A DNA stretch of 64,000 bases from an uncultured Lachnospiraceae bacterium (lineage in GTDB: Bacteria > Bacillota > Clostridia > Lachnospirales > Lachnospiraceae): positions 1-64,000 of the forward strand of contig ONBT01000010.1 in assembly GCA_900316075.1 (NCBI GenBank), read 5' to 3'. Shown here one piece after another: positions 43,358 through 53,270 of the stretch (position 1 is the first letter of the stretch; each line of letters starts with the position of its first letter). A program made the translations under genes and the position numbers. The notes under the pieces were generated by a model. The model saw only the letters and a program-made list of their open reading frames with translations. It had not been told where the DNA came from and searched no databases.

Positions 43358-44725
43358 TCATTCTTTCCGCTCGTCAATCGGAACGAAATCGTGGTGGGGG
43401 GCCACCGTCATGTAGGCCGGCCGCATGATCTTGTCGTGGTGGCAGATTTCCTCCATGCGGTGGGCGCTCCAGCCCGCAATCCGGGCGATGGCGAAGATGG
43501 GGGTGAAGAGCTCCATGGGCAGGCCCAGCATCTGGTAAACGAAGCCCGTGTAGAAGTCGATGTTGCAGCAGACGCCCTTGTAGATTTTCCGCTCCTCGGC
43601 GATGATCTTCGGGGCCAGGCGGGCAACAGTCTGGTAGAGGGCATAGTCTTTTTCCCTGCCCTTGGCGTGGACCAGCTCCTCGACGTAGCCCTTGAAGGTC
43701 TCGGCCCGGGGGTCGGACAGGGAGTAGACGGCGTGGCCGACACCGTAGATGAGGCCGGCCTTGTCGAAGGCCTCCTTGTGGAGGAGGGCGCGGAGATAGG
43801 CTCCGACCTCTTCCTCGCTCGTGTAGTCCTTGACGTGTTTTCGCATGTCATCGAACATTTTCACGACCTTGATATTGGCTCCGCCGTGACGGGGGCCCTT
43901 GAGGGAGCCGATGGCCGCCGCGATGGCCGAATAGGTGTCCGTGCCGGAGGAGGATACGAGGTGGGTCGTGAAGGTCGAGTTGTTGCCGCCGCCGTGCTCC
44001 ATGTGGAGAATCAGGGAGACGTCCAGGAGCTTGGCCTCGAGGGGGGTGAACTTGGAATCGTCCCTCAGGCAGTGGAGCATGTTCTCGGCCGTCGAATAGT
44101 CCTTCCGCGGCGGGTGGATGATCAGGCTTTCGCCCTTATAATAATATCGATACGCATTGTAGCCGTAGACAGACAGAAGAGGGAACATGGCGATGAGCTG
44201 CAGGCACTGGCGCAGAACATTCTCCTCCGAGATGTCGTCGGGATTGTCGTCGTAGGAATATAAGGAAAGAACCGACCTCGAAAGGGTGTTCATCATGTCC
44301 TTCGAGGGTTTCTTCATGATGACGTCCCGGACGAAGTTCTTCGGCAGGGACCGGTAGTCGGAGAGAATCTTGTTGAAGGCGGCAAGCTCAGACTTCGACG
44401 GCAGGTTTCCGAAGAGGAGGAGGTAGATGCAGTCCTCGAAGCCGTAGTGGAAGTCGAAGGGCTGGCTTTTCACGATGTCCTTGACATTGTAGCCCCGGTA
44501 GAAGAGCTCGCCGTCGATGGGGACGCTCTTTCCGTCGATGACCCGCTGGGAGTTGACTTCGGAAATATTCGTGATGCCGACCAGGACGCCGTGGCCGTTC
44601 AGGTCACGGAGGCCCCGCTTCACGTCGTACTCGGCATAGAGCTTGGGGTCGATGTAGCTGGCCTCTTTTGTCTTTTCAGTCAGAGCGATGAGCTCGGGAG
44701 TAATCTTTGAGAATGAAGTCGCCAA
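43358..44725 (-). CDS. gltA: Citrate synthase
   Basis: A 455-aa enzyme that condenses oxaloacetate and acetyl-CoA. It belongs to the long clostridial type with an N-terminal extension. Visible active-site segments are HMEHGGGNNSTF, SLKGPRHGGANIKV and GVGHAVYSLSDPRAE; the catalytic His and Asp positions look complete. The start codon is TTG with AAGGGGG 8 nt upstream. Promoter TTGCCT-N17-TAAAAT lies upstream with a GGTTAC-N7-GCAACC dyad next to the -10. No other TCA-cycle genes are nearby. Confidence 0.95.
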   Translation of the reverse strand: MATSFSKITPELIALTEKTKEASYIDPKLYAEYDVKRGLRDLNGHGVLVGITNISEVNSQRVIDGKSVPIDGELFYRGYNVKDIVKSQPFDFHYGFEDCIYLLLFGNLPSKSELAAFNKILSDYRSLPKNFVRDVIMKKPSKDMMNTLSRSVLSLYSYDDNPDDISEENVLRQCLQLIAMFPLLSVYGYNAYRYYYKGESLIIHPPRKDYSTAENMLHCLRDDSKFTPLEAKLLDVSLILHMEHGGGNNSTFTTHLVSSSGTDTYSAIAAAIGSLKGPRHGGANIKVVKMFDDMRKHVKDYTSEEEVGAYLRALLHKEAFDKAGLIYGVGHAVYSLSDPRAETFKGYVEELVHAKGREKDYALYQTVARLAPKIIAEERKIYKGVCCNIDFYTGFVYQMLGLPMELFTPIFAIARIAGWSAHRMEEICHHDKIMRPAYMTVAPHHDFVPIDERKE

Positions 44726-44753
44726 TGGTCGGACCCCCTTGTCTTTACGAAAT

Positions 44754-44804
44754 GGTTGCTTTTACAGTAACCGATATTTTAGCATTGCAGGAGAGCTTAG
44801 GCAA
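44754..44804 (-). promoter_or_regulatory. gltA promoter with adjacent dyad
   Basis: Minus strand: -35 TTGCCT, 17-bp spacer, -10 TAAAAT (44776-44804), then GGTTAC-N7-GCAACC at 44754-44772, where a repressor could block initiation. Confidence 0.55.
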
Positions 44805-44863
44805 GAACATACTTTAATGCTGTGTAGTATCAACGCACCACGAAATTATTGAAAAGTCAAGAC

Positions 44864-44892
44864 ATGACATTACTTATATAGCCTGTTATAAT
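44864..44892 (+). promoter_or_regulatory. Promoter of 6S RNA
   Basis: ATGACA, 17-bp spacer, TATAAT. The predicted start is around 44899, at the 6S 5' end. Confidence 0.7.
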
Positions 44893-44894
44893 GT

Positions 44895-45082
44895 CCTTAC
44901 CTGGGATGCAGGTTTGTCGTTTTTGAACCTACAATTTCTTAAACAGGGCTTCCAATATCCGATGCCGGCTGTCAGGCCTCACTTCCTTCGGGGAGTCCAG
45001 GGGAAGGCAAAAAGCAGAATGCGGTTGCCCACCTGGCTTTGCGCTAGGGAGTCAAAAAGCAGGTCTGTTTTCTCAGGCTTTT
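44895..45082 (+). ncRNA. ssrS: 6S RNA
   Basis: About 190 nt, no coding potential. The ends pair in 6S fashion: CCTGGGA (44900-44906) with TCTCAGG (45071-45077), and TTTTTGA with TCAAAAA further in. These enclose a large open bubble (ACCTACAATTTCTTAAA on the 5' side, GCTTTGCGCTAGGGAG on the 3' side). An apical arm follows with GGGCTTCC opposite GGTTGCCC. 6S RNA binds the housekeeping RNA polymerase holoenzyme in the bubble and restrains transcription in stationary phase. It has its own promoter and a terminator at 45094. Confidence 0.8.
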
Positions 45083-45093
45083 TCGAAAGGTAT

Positions 45094-45126
45094 GCCATCG
45101 ACGGAATTTCCGCCGGTGGCTTTTTT
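45094..45126 (+). terminator. Terminator downstream of 6S RNA
   Basis: Stem GCCATCGACGG/CCGCCGGTGGC (one A-C mismatch, one G-U) followed by TTTTTT. Confidence 0.85.
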
Positions 45127-45187
45127 CGTGTATTCCGGCGGATGCGGCAGACCCTGCAATTTTCGAGGCCGGCAGGCCTTCTATAAT

Positions 45188-45216
45188 TTGTATTTTCAAA
45201 CGCCTTGTGCTAGTAT
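45188..45216 (+). promoter_or_regulatory. Candidate promoter of pheST
   Basis: TTGTAT, 17-bp spacer, TAGTAT, about 50 bp before pheS. No T-box (no T-loop GGTGGNACCGCG-like sequence) is present in the leader. Confidence 0.5.
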
Positions 45217-45265
45217 GTTTCCCGTTGACTTAGAATGCTTTCACTATATTATTTGGAGGAACCCT

Positions 45266-46288
45266 ATGATAAAGGAAGACCTGGAGGCCATCCGGAAGAA
45301 GGCCGCCGAGCGGATTGCCAGCGCCGAGGGTACGGACAGCCTGAACGATATCCGTGTCGCCCTGCTGGGAAAGAAAGGTGAACTGACCGGAATCCTGAAG
45401 GGCATGAAGGATGTAAGCCCCGAGGACCGGCCCGTTGTCGGAAAACTTGTGAATGAGACCCGGGAGGAGATTGAGAAGCACCTCGCGGAAGCCAAAGCCG
45501 AATTCGAGAAGAAGGAGATGGCAGTCCGGCTTTCCCATGAGACCATCGACGTCACCCTTCCGGCCGACCGGAACCGCATCGGCCATCCTCATCCCAACAC
45601 CCTGGCCCTGCAGGAGATTGAGAAAATTTTCACGGGCATGGGCTATGAGGTCGTCGACGGCCCCGAGGTCGAGCGCGACTACTACAACTTCGAAGCTCTG
45701 AACATCCCGGCCAACCATCCGGCCAAGGACGAGCAGGATACTTTCTATATTAATAAGGACATCCTCCTTCGGACCCAGACCTCCGGTGTGCAGGTCCGGC
45801 AGATGGAGCGGGGAAAGCTTCCGATTCGAATCATCGCTCCCGGCCGGGTCTACCGGGCGGACGAGGTCGATGCCACCCATTCCCCTGTTTTCCACCAGGT
45901 AGAGGGCATGGTCATCGACAAGGGCATCCGCTTCTCCGACCTCAAGGGAACGCTCGAAGAGTTCGCCAAGCAGCTCTTCGGGGCGGACACCAGGGTCAAG
46001 TTCCGGCCCCACCACTTCCCCTTCACGGAGCCGTCCGCCGAAATGGACGTCTCCTGCTTCAAGTGCGGGGGCAAGGGCTGCCGCTTCTGCAAGGGCGAAG
46101 GCTGGATTGAAATCTTAGGTTGCGGCATGATGCATCCCAAGGTCCTGCGGATGAGCGGGGTGGATCCGGACGAGTACACGGGCTTCGCTTTCGGTGTCGG
46201 CCTGGAACGGATTGCCCTCCTCAAGTACGAGATTGACGACATGCGCCTCATGTACGAAAACGACACGCGCTTCCTGGACCAGTTCTGA
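45266..46288 (+). CDS. pheS: Phenylalanyl-tRNA synthetase alpha subunit
   Basis: A 340-aa catalytic subunit of the alpha2-beta2 enzyme. A coiled-coil N-terminus, then class II motifs: GHPHPNTLALQEIEKIFTGMGYEVVDGPEVERDYYNFEALN, and the C-terminal GFAFGVGLERIALLKYEIDDMR (motif 3). It keeps the Cys-rich stretch CFKCGGKGCRFCKGEGW. The start at 45266 has GGAGGAAC 6 nt upstream; longer in-frame versions lie in the 6S terminator region and are rejected. Confidence 0.96.
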   Translation: MIKEDLEAIRKKAAERIASAEGTDSLNDIRVALLGKKGELTGILKGMKDVSPEDRPVVGKLVNETREEIEKHLAEAKAEFEKKEMAVRLSHETIDVTLPADRNRIGHPHPNTLALQEIEKIFTGMGYEVVDGPEVERDYYNFEALNIPANHPAKDEQDTFYINKDILLRTQTSGVQVRQMERGKLPIRIIAPGRVYRADEVDATHSPVFHQVEGMVIDKGIRFSDLKGTLEEFAKQLFGADTRVKFRPHHFPFTEPSAEMDVSCFKCGGKGCRFCKGEGWIEILGCGMMHPKVLRMSGVDPDEYTGFAFGVGLERIALLKYEIDDMRLMYENDTRFLDQF

Positions 46289-46350
46289 TAGAGGAAGATG
46301 TCAAACAGAAATTATCGCGCGAATAGCGTTTTCGGAAAGGATTATTACTA

Positions 46351-48765
46351 ATGAAAACCTCACTTGAATGGATCCGGGCCCTGGTACCCGGCCTGACGGT
46401 AAGTCCCAAGGAGTATTGCGACCGCATGACCATGTTCGGGCAGAAGGTCGAGTTTTATACGGATTTCGGGAAGGACCTGGACAAGATTGTAATAGGTGAA
46501 ATCAAGTCCATCGAAAAGCACCCCGATGCGGACCATCTGGTCATCTGCCAGGTGGACGTGGGAAAAGAATCTCCGATTCAGATTGTGACCGGAGCTCCCA
46601 ATACCTCTGTCGGTATGAAGGTACCTGTCGTTTTAGATGGCGGACGCGTTGCCGGCGGCCATGACGGAACAAAGACCGAAGGCGGCATCAAGATCAAGAA
46701 GGGCAAGCTCCGGGGCGTGGAGTCCGACGGCATGATGTGCTCGATAGAAGAGCTGGGCTCTTCCAGAGACCTCTTCCCGGACGCTCCCGAGTCCGGTCTC
46801 TATCCCCTGTCGGCCGACGCTCCGGTCGGAGAGGACTGCGTCCACTATCTGGGCCTTGATGATGTCGTAGTTGACTATGAGATTACCAGTAACCGCGTCG
46901 ACTGCTTCGCCCTCCTTGGAATTGCAAGAGAAGCGGCCTGCGCCTTCAATCTGCCATTCAAACCGGATACAGTTACAGAAACCGGAACGGTCGGAAATGT
47001 AGCCGACGACATCACCGTTGAGATTCAGAACAAGGAGCTCTGCTCCCGCTATACGGCAAGAGAGGTGAAGGACGTCCATATCGCTCCCTCCCCCGAGTGG
47101 ATGCAGCGGCGCCTTCGTTCCCAGGGCATCCGTCCCATCAACAATATCGTGGACATCACCAACTACGTTATGGTGGAGTACGGCCAGCCCATGCACTCCT
47201 ATGACTATGACAAGATTGCCGGCAAGAAGATTGTCGTCCGGAATGCCGCCGCGGGAGAGAAGTTTACGACCCTCGACGGGCAGGAGCGGACTCTCGACGA
47301 GAAGATGCTGATGATCTGCGACGGGGAAAAGGCCGTCGGCATCGCCGGCATCATGGGCGGTGAAAACTCCATGATCACGGACGGCGTGAAGACTGTTCTC
47401 TTTGAAGCAGCGACCTTCGACGGAACGAATATCCGCCTTTCCTCTAAGCGTCTGGGCATGCGGACAGAGGCTTCCGGCATCTTTGAAAAGGGCCTCGATC
47501 CCAACAATGCGATTCTGGCCATGAACCGGGCCTGCCAGCTGGTCGAAGAGCTGGGAGCCGGCACGGTGGTCAAGGGCGTGGTCGATATCTACGAGAACCC
47601 CGTGAAGGAGAAGCACATCCCCTTCGAACCCGACAAGTACAATGCTTTCCTGGGCACGGACATTCCGGCCGACACGATTAAAGAATATTTCGAGCGGGAA
47701 GAACTGAAGGTGGAAGGGAACGACGTCACGATTCCCACCTTCCGTCAGGACCTCGAAGAGTTTGCAGACCTGGCTGAGGAAGCGGCCCGTTTCTACGGCT
47801 ATGACAGGATTCCCACGACCCTGCCCAATGGCGGTGCAGCCATGGGCGGCATTGCAAAGAAGGAACGGGTGGCGAACCTCGCAAGAGAAGTCGCCCGCTT
47901 CTCCGGTTTCTCAGAGGCGATGACCTTTTCTTTTGAGAGCCCCAAGGTCTTCGACAAGCTCCTGCTTTCCGCCGATGATCCGGCAAGAAAGACCGTTACG
48001 ATTTCAAACCCGCTTGGAGAAGATTTCTCCATCATGCGGACCCTGGCTGTAAACGGCATCCTTACATCCCTGGCCACGAACTACGGACGGAGAAATCCCG
48101 ACGCACGGCTCTTTGAGATTGCAAAGATTTACCTGCCGAAAGCCGTGCCCGTGACCGAGCAGCCCGACGAGCGGGAACAGTTCACGGCGGCCTTCTACGG
48201 GGAAGGGGATTTCTACACCATGAAGGGGGTAGCCGAGGAATTCTTGGAGCAGGCCGGCCTCAAGGGCAAGATCACCTGCGACCCGAATTCGAATATTCCA
48301 TATCTTCATCCTGGTCGGCAGGCGAACATCATCTATGACGGAAAGGTCCTCGGTTTTCTCGGGGAAATCCATCCCACGGTGGCGGCTTCCTACGGCATTA
48401 AGGACAGGGCTTACTATCTGGACATCGACCTGCCGACCGTTGTTTCCTACGCAAGCTTCGACCGCAAGTACGAAGGTATTCAGAACTTCCCGGCGTCGAG
48501 CCGCGATATTTCCATGATCGTTCCGACCGGAATCACGGCCGGGCAGATCGAGGAAGTCTTCGAGAAGCAGGGCGGAAAGCTGCTCGAGAGCTACCGTCTC
48601 TTCGATATCTACGAGGGGGCCCAGGTGGGACTGGGACGAAAGTCCATGGCCTACTCCCTGACCTTCCGGGCCAAGGACCGGTCCATTACGGATGACGACG
48701 TGAACCCTATCATGGAGAAGATTGTAAACGCCCTCGGAGACCTGAAAGTAGAGCTTCGAAAATAA
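46351..48765 (+). CDS. pheT: Phenylalanyl-tRNA synthetase beta subunit
   Basis: An 804-aa subunit. The tRNA-binding EMAP-like domain (about 40-150), B3/B4 editing domain, B5 domain ([17 protein letters not shown] and TYRQDLEE-like region), catalytic-like core, and a C-terminal FDX-ACB domain ending at KVELRK are recognisable. It edits mischarged Tyr-tRNAPhe. It follows pheS after 62 bp. Confidence 0.96.
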   Translation: MKTSLEWIRALVPGLTVSPKEYCDRMTMFGQKVEFYTDFGKDLDKIVIGEIKSIEKHPDADHLVICQVDVGKESPIQIVTGAPNTSVGMKVPVVLDGGRVAGGHDGTKTEGGIKIKKGKLRGVESDGMMCSIEELGSSRDLFPDAPESGLYPLSADAPVGEDCVHYLGLDDVVVDYEITSNRVDCFALLGIAREAACAFNLPFKPDTVTETGTVGNVADDITVEIQNKELCSRYTAREVKDVHIAPSPEWMQRRLRSQGIRPINNIVDITNYVMVEYGQPMHSYDYDKIAGKKIVVRNAAAGEKFTTLDGQERTLDEKMLMICDGEKAVGIAGIMGGENSMITDGVKTVLFEAATFDGTNIRLSSKRLGMRTEASGIFEKGLDPNNAILAMNRACQLVEELGAGTVVKGVVDIYENPVKEKHIPFEPDKYNAFLGTDIPADTIKEYFEREELKVEGNDVTIPTFRQDLEEFADLAEEAARFYGYDRIPTTLPNGGAAMGGIAKKERVANLAREVARFSGFSEAMTFSFESPKVFDKLLLSADDPARKTVTISNPLGEDFSIMRTLAVNGILTSLATNYGRRNPDARLFEIAKIYLPKAVPVTEQPDEREQFTAAFYGEGDFYTMKGVAEEFLEQAGLKGKITCDPNSNIPYLHPGRQANIIYDGKVLGFLGEIHPTVAASYGIKDRAYYLDIDLPTVVSYASFDRKYEGIQNFPASSRDISMIVPTGITAGQIEEVFEKQGGKLLESYRLFDIYEGAQVGLGRKSMAYSLTFRAKDRSITDDDVNPIMEKIVNALGDLKVELRK

Positions 48766-48777
48766 ATGAAACGATTG

Positions 48778-48812
48778 GTCCTGCCGCTGCCCCTTCGGGG
48801 CAGCGGCAGGAC
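48778..48812 (+). terminator. Very stable hairpin between pheT and queA
   Basis: A 16-bp perfect stem (48778-48793 with 48797-48812) with a TTC loop but no T run. It carries the only SD-like AGGA before queA within its 3' arm, so it may stall ribosomes or hide the queA site rather than terminate. Confidence 0.5.
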
Positions 48813-48827
48813 GTGTGTATACGAAAA

Positions 48828-49865
48828 ATGAATGTAGAAGATTTTGACTATGACCTGCCCGAAGAGCTGATTGCCCAGGACCCTCTGGAGAAGCGGGACG
48901 CCTCCCGCCTCATGGTCCTCGACAAGAATACGGGCGAGTTTTTTCACAGGACCTTTGACGATATCAAGGAGTATCTGCACCCCGGGGACTGCCTGGTCGT
49001 CAACAATACAAAGGTCATCCCGGCCCGCCTCTACGGGACGAAGAAGGATACCGGGGCCCATGTGGAAATCCTGCTTTTAAAGCGGGTGGAGGCTGATGTC
49101 TGGGAAACCCTTGTCCGGCCCGGCAAGAAGCTTCGACCCGGAACGGAGGTCGTCTTCGGGGACGGATCTCTGACGGCCACGATAGAGGATATCGTCGACG
49201 ACGGGGACCGGCTGGTCCGTTTCCACTATGAGGGAATTTTTGAGGAGGTCCTGGACCGTCTGGGCGAAATGCCGCTTCCTCCCTATATCCACCATAAACT
49301 CAAGGACCGGGACCGCTACAATACAGTCTATGCCAAGTACGAGGGAAGCGCCGCAGCGCCTACGGCCGGCCTCCACTTCACGAGGGAACTCCTCGAAGAA
49401 GTGAAGGCCATGGGAGTGAGTGTGGCGGAGGTCACCCTTCACGTGGGCCTCGGGACCTTCCGGCCGGTCAAGGTAGAAAACGTTGAAGACCACCACATGC
49501 ATACCGAGTGGTACCGGATCAATCAGGAGACCGCTGATCTCATCAACCGGACGAAGGAAAACGGGGGCCGGGTCATTGCGGTCGGCACCACCTCCACCCG
49601 GACCCTGGAATCGGCGGCGGATGAGAATGGCCACGTCCCGGCCAAGGAAGACTGGACAAGTATCTTCATCTACCCGGGCTACCGCTTCAAGGTGGTGGAC
49701 GGGCTCATTACGAATTTCCATCTGCCCAAGTCGACTCTGATCATGCTGGTAAGCGCCCTGGCCGGAAGAGAGCACATCCTGGCGGCCTACAATGAAGCCG
49801 TGAAGGAGAAGTACCGTTTCTTCTCCTTTGGCGACGCCATGTTTATAACGGATACCAAAGGCTAG
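48828..49865 (+). CDS. queA: S-adenosylmethionine:tRNA ribosyltransferase-isomerase QueA
   Basis: A 345-aa enzyme that transfers the ribosyl part of SAM to preQ1 in tRNA, making epoxyqueuosine. [32 protein letters not shown] at the N-terminus and [26 protein letters not shown] and [10 protein letters not shown] are diagnostic. The ATG at 48828 fits the family start. A GTG 15 bp upstream lies in the same frame. The product is the QueH substrate (31490). Confidence 0.95.
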   Translation: MNVEDFDYDLPEELIAQDPLEKRDASRLMVLDKNTGEFFHRTFDDIKEYLHPGDCLVVNNTKVIPARLYGTKKDTGAHVEILLLKRVEADVWETLVRPGKKLRPGTEVVFGDGSLTATIEDIVDDGDRLVRFHYEGIFEEVLDRLGEMPLPPYIHHKLKDRDRYNTVYAKYEGSAAAPTAGLHFTRELLEEVKAMGVSVAEVTLHVGLGTFRPVKVENVEDHHMHTEWYRINQETADLINRTKENGGRVIAVGTTSTRTLESAADENGHVPAKEDWTSIFIYPGYRFKVVDGLITNFHLPKSTLIMLVSALAGREHILAAYNEAVKEKYRFFSFGDAMFITDTKG

Positions 49866-49886
49866 AGCAGATACGTAAAGAAGCAG

Positions 49887-49911
49887 ACCGCGTGAAGCGG
49901 TTTATATTATT
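49887..49911 (+). terminator. Terminator of queA
   Basis: Stem ACCGC/GCGGT (49887-49891, 49897-49901) followed by TTATATTATTC. The tail belongs to the same sequence family as the post-stop motif, inverted. Confidence 0.6.
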
Positions 49912-49927
49912 CATGTAAAACAAGAAT

Positions 49928-50881
49928 ATGACTGAGAATTCCATCTATTTTCCCCACCTGCACATCCTCTTCAAGTATGTTCCCAAGTCTTTCCTGATCG
50001 GGAACTACCGCATTGCCTTCTATGGAATCATCATCGCCGTCGGCATCATCGTGGCGGAGCTCTTCGTTCTCCACGAGGCCAAGCGGACGGGGCAGAGCCA
50101 GGACACTTATCTGGACCTCACTATCTGGGGCGTTATTTTCGGCATCATCGGAGCCCGGATCTACTACGTGGCCTTTTCCTGGGACTACTATAGTAAGCAC
50201 TTAAGTGAAATTGTGAAAATTCATAGCGGGGGCATGGCCATTTACGGAAGCGTCATCGCAGCAATTCTCACCTGCTTCGTCCTCTGCCGGGTCAAGAAAC
50301 TGCGTTTCTGGCAGGTCTGCGACACGGCCTGCATGGGCCTTCTCATCGGGCAGATTTTCGGCCGCTGGGGGAATTTCATGAACCGGGAGGCCTTCGGGGA
50401 ATATACGGACAGCCTCTTTGCCATGCTGATCCCGGTCAGCGCCGTGAACCGCCCCCAGGACATCACGGAGACCATGATGGCCCACATCGTGACAGTGAAC
50501 GGCATCGACTGCATCAGCGTCCATCCGACTTTCCTCTATGAATCCCTGTGGAATCTGGGCGTCTTCATCCTCCTGCTTCTGATCCGGGACCGGAAGAAGT
50601 TTGAGGGCATGCTCTTCTTCACCTACATGGGTCTCTACGGACTGGGAAGATACTGGATCGAGGGCCTTCGGACAGACCAGCTGCAGGTCGGTACTTCCGG
50701 CGTGGCCATTTCCCAGGTTCTGGGCATGGTCCTCTTTTTTGCCTCCTGCGCCATCATATTGGCCCTCAATCTCGTGTACTGGTTCGGGAAGATGCCGGCC
50801 ATGTTCCGGAAAGTGGAGAGGGTTTCTGAAGAACCGGCGGCCGATACAGCAGAGGTGAAGGATTCCAACTCCGAAAAATAA
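49928..50881 (+). CDS. lgt: Prolipoprotein diacylglyceryl transferase
   Basis: A 317-aa polytopic membrane enzyme (about seven TM) that adds diacylglycerol to the lipobox Cys of prolipoproteins. The Lgt signature GRWGNFMNREAFGEYT (near 143), GIMIAVGI-type first helix, and late YESLWNLGVFILLLLIR are present. The SD is weak. It is separated from queA by a terminator and from mraZ by 440 bp. Confidence 0.94.
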   Translation: MTENSIYFPHLHILFKYVPKSFLIGNYRIAFYGIIIAVGIIVAELFVLHEAKRTGQSQDTYLDLTIWGVIFGIIGARIYYVAFSWDYYSKHLSEIVKIHSGGMAIYGSVIAAILTCFVLCRVKKLRFWQVCDTACMGLLIGQIFGRWGNFMNREAFGEYTDSLFAMLIPVSAVNRPQDITETMMAHIVTVNGIDCISVHPTFLYESLWNLGVFILLLLIRDRKKFEGMLFFTYMGLYGLGRYWIEGLRTDQLQVGTSGVAISQVLGMVLFFASCAIILALNLVYWFGKMPAMFRKVERVSEEPAADTAEVKDSNSEK

Positions 50882-51126
50882 CTGTCTCCACACATGCAGG
50901 GTGGAGGTAAGGGGAGGACAGGACTCTTTTTGTGCCCTGTCTTCTCCTCGTGAATTTGCCCAATTTCAAGCATAAAAATTTGTACAATTTGCACAGAAAC
51001 TTTTTTAGAGAAGGCTAAAACACAAGATATGGGTCCGCGAAGACCAAAAACGTCTATATATAGTCTGGGAAGGCTCCCCACCGTGCTCCACACGGCGGGG
51101 AGCCTTTATTTTCGGGCATTTTCTTC
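50882..51126. other. lgt-mraZ intergenic region, possible small RNA
   Basis: It contains an incomplete hairpin at about 50910-50948 (GGAGGACAGG with CCTGTCTTCTCC, no T run), an AT-rich stretch to 51020, small inverted repeats (GGTC/GACC, 51033-51044), then the strong terminator at 51072. An RNA ending there is possible; no homology is recognised and no gene is seen. Confidence 0.4.
51072..51112 (+). terminator. Strong intrinsic terminator upstream of mraZ
   Basis: Stem GGCTCCCC-A-CCGTG pairs with CACGG-C-GGGGAGCC, followed by TTTATTTTC. It isolates the dcw operon from lgt or ends a small RNA. Confidence 0.9.
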
Positions 51127-51155
51127 TTGCGTTGCCGACAAAAAGGGGGTATATT
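51127..51155 (+). promoter_or_regulatory. Promoter of the mraZ/dcw operon
   Basis: TTGCGT, 17-bp spacer, TATATT. The MraZ boxes start 8 bp downstream. Confidence 0.7.
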
Positions 51156-51163
51156 TAGGACAA

Positions 51164-51199
51164 AAGTGGCGTGAAGTGGTACGAAGTGGTGAAAAGTGG
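51164..51199 (+). promoter_or_regulatory. MraZ operator: four AAGTGG boxes at 10-bp spacing
   Basis: AAGTGG at 51164, 51174, 51184 and 51194, exactly one helical turn apart. MraZ is known to bind such (A)AGTGG direct repeats in front of its own operon, so autoregulation is expected. The position just after the -10 fits repression. Confidence 0.88.
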
Positions 51200-51202
51200 A
51201 TA

Positions 51203-51240
51203 TTGTTGATAAACCTGTTGATAAGTTATTTTATCAACAA
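51203..51240 (+). promoter_or_regulatory. Switchable hairpin in the mraZ leader
   Basis: TTATCAACAA (51231-51240) can pair with TTGTTGATAA (51203-51212, 10 bp) or with TGTTGATAA (51216-51224, 9 bp); the two 5' arms compete. A leader switch is inferred, with no direct evidence. Confidence 0.45.
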
Positions 51241-51324
51241 TGCGTCCCCTTTTCCCGCCCCGCCCGTCGCTGAAGAGACCATTTGAAGACAGTTGCTGAG
51301 TTTGCGGAAAGGAGGGAGCGCCCT

Positions 51325-51753
51325 ATGTTCATGGGTCAGTACAGTCACAGTATTGATGAAAAGGGCAGGCTCATCATCCCCGCGAAACTCCGTGAAGGCC
51401 TTGGAATGCACTTCGTCGTCACGAAAGGCTTTGACCGATGCCTTTACCTCTATCCGGAAAGCGAGTGGGAGCGGATTGCGGAACAGTTCCGCTCTATCCC
51501 CTCGAAGAAGGAAGCCCGGCAGCTGGAACGGACCTTCATCGGTTCGGCCCGGGAGCTGGAAGTGGACAAGCAGGGAAGGGCGCTTGTTCCCCAGGACCTG
51601 AGGGAGTTTGCCGGAATTGAAAAGGACGTGGTCCTTGTGGGTATCCTGAACAAAGTCGAAATCTGGAGCCGGGATCGTTTTGAAGAGACGACCGGGGACG
51701 GAGACATGGATGAGATGGCCGAAGACATGGCCGATCTGGGACTTGTCCTATGA
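51325..51753 (+). CDS. mraZ: Transcriptional regulator MraZ
   Basis: A 142-aa protein with two SpoVT/AbrB-like halves: [24 protein letters not shown] and then [21 protein letters not shown]. It binds the direct repeats upstream and represses the division operon. The start at 51325 (GGAGGG upstream) is preferred to an ATG 42 bp earlier. Its stop overlaps the rsmH start (ATGA). Confidence 0.95.
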   Translation: MFMGQYSHSIDEKGRLIIPAKLREGLGMHFVVTKGFDRCLYLYPESEWERIAEQFRSIPSKKEARQLERTFIGSARELEVDKQGRALVPQDLREFAGIEKDVVLVGILNKVEIWSRDRFEETTGDGDMDEMAEDMADLGLVL

Positions 51754-52724
51754 GCGCCTCATTTTCCCACATCCCCGTGCTTTTGAATGAAGTTTTGGAA
51801 GGACTTCAGATCAAAGACGACGGAATCTATGTGGACGGAACACTGGGCGGGGCCGGGCACTCTTCGGAGATTGCAAAAAGGCTTGGGCCCCAGGGACATC
51901 TCATCGGAATTGACCGGGATGACGAAGCCATAGCGGCAGCGTCGGACCGACTTTCCCCCTATGGAGACCGGGTCACCATCATCCGGGACAATTATGGAAA
52001 CATGGTTCCGGTGGTGAAAGACTCAGGATATGAACATGTGGACGGGATTCTCCTGGATCTGGGAGTTTCCTCCCACCAGATTGATACCGGAGAGAGGGGC
52101 TTTTCCTATATGGAAGAGGACGCCCCGCTCGACATGCGGATGGACCGGCGGTCCTCCCTGACGGCAGAGACCATCGTTAATTCGTATACCGGAGATGACC
52201 TGACCCGGATTCTTCGGGATTACGGAGAGGAAAAATTCGCATCCCGTATAGCGGCAAATATTATTCATGAACGGGAAAAAGCCCCGATCGTCAATGTGGG
52301 ACAGCTGAATGTCATCATCCGGGAGTCCATTCCCGAAAAGGCGAGAAGGACCGGAGGCAACCCCTCCAAGCGGACCTTCCAGGCGCTGCGAATCGAGGTA
52401 AACGGAGAACTTTCCGTTCTTTCAGATCACATAGATGAAATGATCGACCTGCTTTCGGAAGGCGGCAGGCTCTGTATCATCACATTCCATTCCCTTGAGG
52501 ACCGGATTGTGAAGGAAGCCTTCCGGAGAAATGAAAATCCCTGCACCTGTCCTCCGGACTTCCCCGTATGTGTGTGCGGCAAACGTCCCAAGGGCAGAGT
52601 GATTACCAGAAAGCCGATTCTTCCCGGCCAGGAAGAGGAGGCAGCAAACAGCCGGTCAAAGAGTGCCAAGCTTCGAATCTTCGAAAGACACCTCGATATG
52701 CCGGCCAGTCGTCCGGGGAGGTAA
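51750..52724 (+). CDS. rsmH: 16S rRNA (cytosine-N4) methyltransferase RsmH
   Basis: A 324-aa SAM enzyme that methylates C1402 of 16S r[50 protein letters not shown] and the late [12 protein letters not shown] motif identify it. The Cys-bearing C-terminal [14 protein letters not shown] is a normal feature. Second gene of the dcw run. Confidence 0.97.
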   Translation: MSASFSHIPVLLNEVLEGLQIKDDGIYVDGTLGGAGHSSEIAKRLGPQGHLIGIDRDDEAIAAASDRLSPYGDRVTIIRDNYGNMVPVVKDSGYEHVDGILLDLGVSSHQIDTGERGFSYMEEDAPLDMRMDRRSSLTAETIVNSYTGDDLTRILRDYGEEKFASRIAANIIHEREKAPIVNVGQLNVIIRESIPEKARRTGGNPSKRTFQALRIEVNGELSVLSDHIDEMIDLLSEGGRLCIITFHSLEDRIVKEAFRRNENPCTCPPDFPVCVCGKRPKGRVITRKPILPGQEEEAANSRSKSAKLRIFERHLDMPASRPGR

Positions 52725-52727
52725 GAA

Positions 52728-53270
52728 GTGCCTTTTTTCAGCGACTCAGTCACAGTCCTGAAAAAAGTTGCCGAACGGACAAGCAGGAAAAGGATGGTGT
52801 GTGAAATGGAATTCAGGACCTACTCGTACTATGACGGCAATGCCGCCCTGGAAAATGAAGAAGTCCTGCCCGACCGGGAAGCCTTACGGCAGGAACGGAG
52901 GCGGCAGGAAGCCCTCCGGAGGCGGAAAGAAGCCCGTCGGCAGGCGAGACAGCTGCGGGCCATGAAGATGCAGGCCGTTCTTTTCACGGGAGTCATCATC
53001 CTGATCGGGGCCCTTTTCACGGGCTACGTCCACCTGCAGAATTCCATCACCCGCTCGCGGAACAATATCAGCTCCCTGCAGGAGGAGGTCACGACCCTGA
53101 AGGCTGACAATGCGGCGGCGAAGAACCGGATTGCCACATCCTTAAACCTCAACGCCATCAAGGACACGGCGGTAAACCAGCTCGGAATGGTATATGCTGA
53201 CACGGACCAGATTGTGTATTATAATATGGAATCCGAAGACTACATGAACCAGTACGAAGAGATGCCGTGA
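52728..53270 (+). CDS. ftsL: FtsL-like division protein
   Basis: A 180-aa bitopic membrane protein when started at GTG 52728 (GGGGAGG right before, overlapping the rsmH end); an ATG at 52806 would give 154 aa and is the alternative. A basic, charged N-terminal part rich in Arg/Glu is followed by one TM segment (AVLFTGVIILIGALFTGYV, about 85-103) and a coiled coil (NISSLQEEVTTLKADNAAAKNRI). FtsL joins DivIB and DivIC in the septal complex. The family is poorly conserved, so the call leans on position and topology. Confidence 0.75.
   Translation: MPFFSDSVTVLKKVAERTSRKRMVCEMEFRTYSYYDGNAALENEEVLPDREALRQERRRQEALRRRKEARRQARQLRAMKMQAVLFTGVIILIGALFTGYVHLQNSITRSRNNISSLQEEVTTLKADNAAAKNRIATSLNLNAIKDTAVNQLGMVYADTDQIVYYNMESEDYMNQYEEMP

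Noticed and set aside
44895..45265. T-box leader for pheST
   Set aside because: No T-box sequence or specifier stem is seen; the structured RNA fits 6S RNA and has its own terminator before pheS.
45092..45265. Extended N-terminus of PheS
   Set aside because: The upstream part of the frame covers the 6S terminator and lacks family similarity; a strong SD precedes the ATG at 45266.
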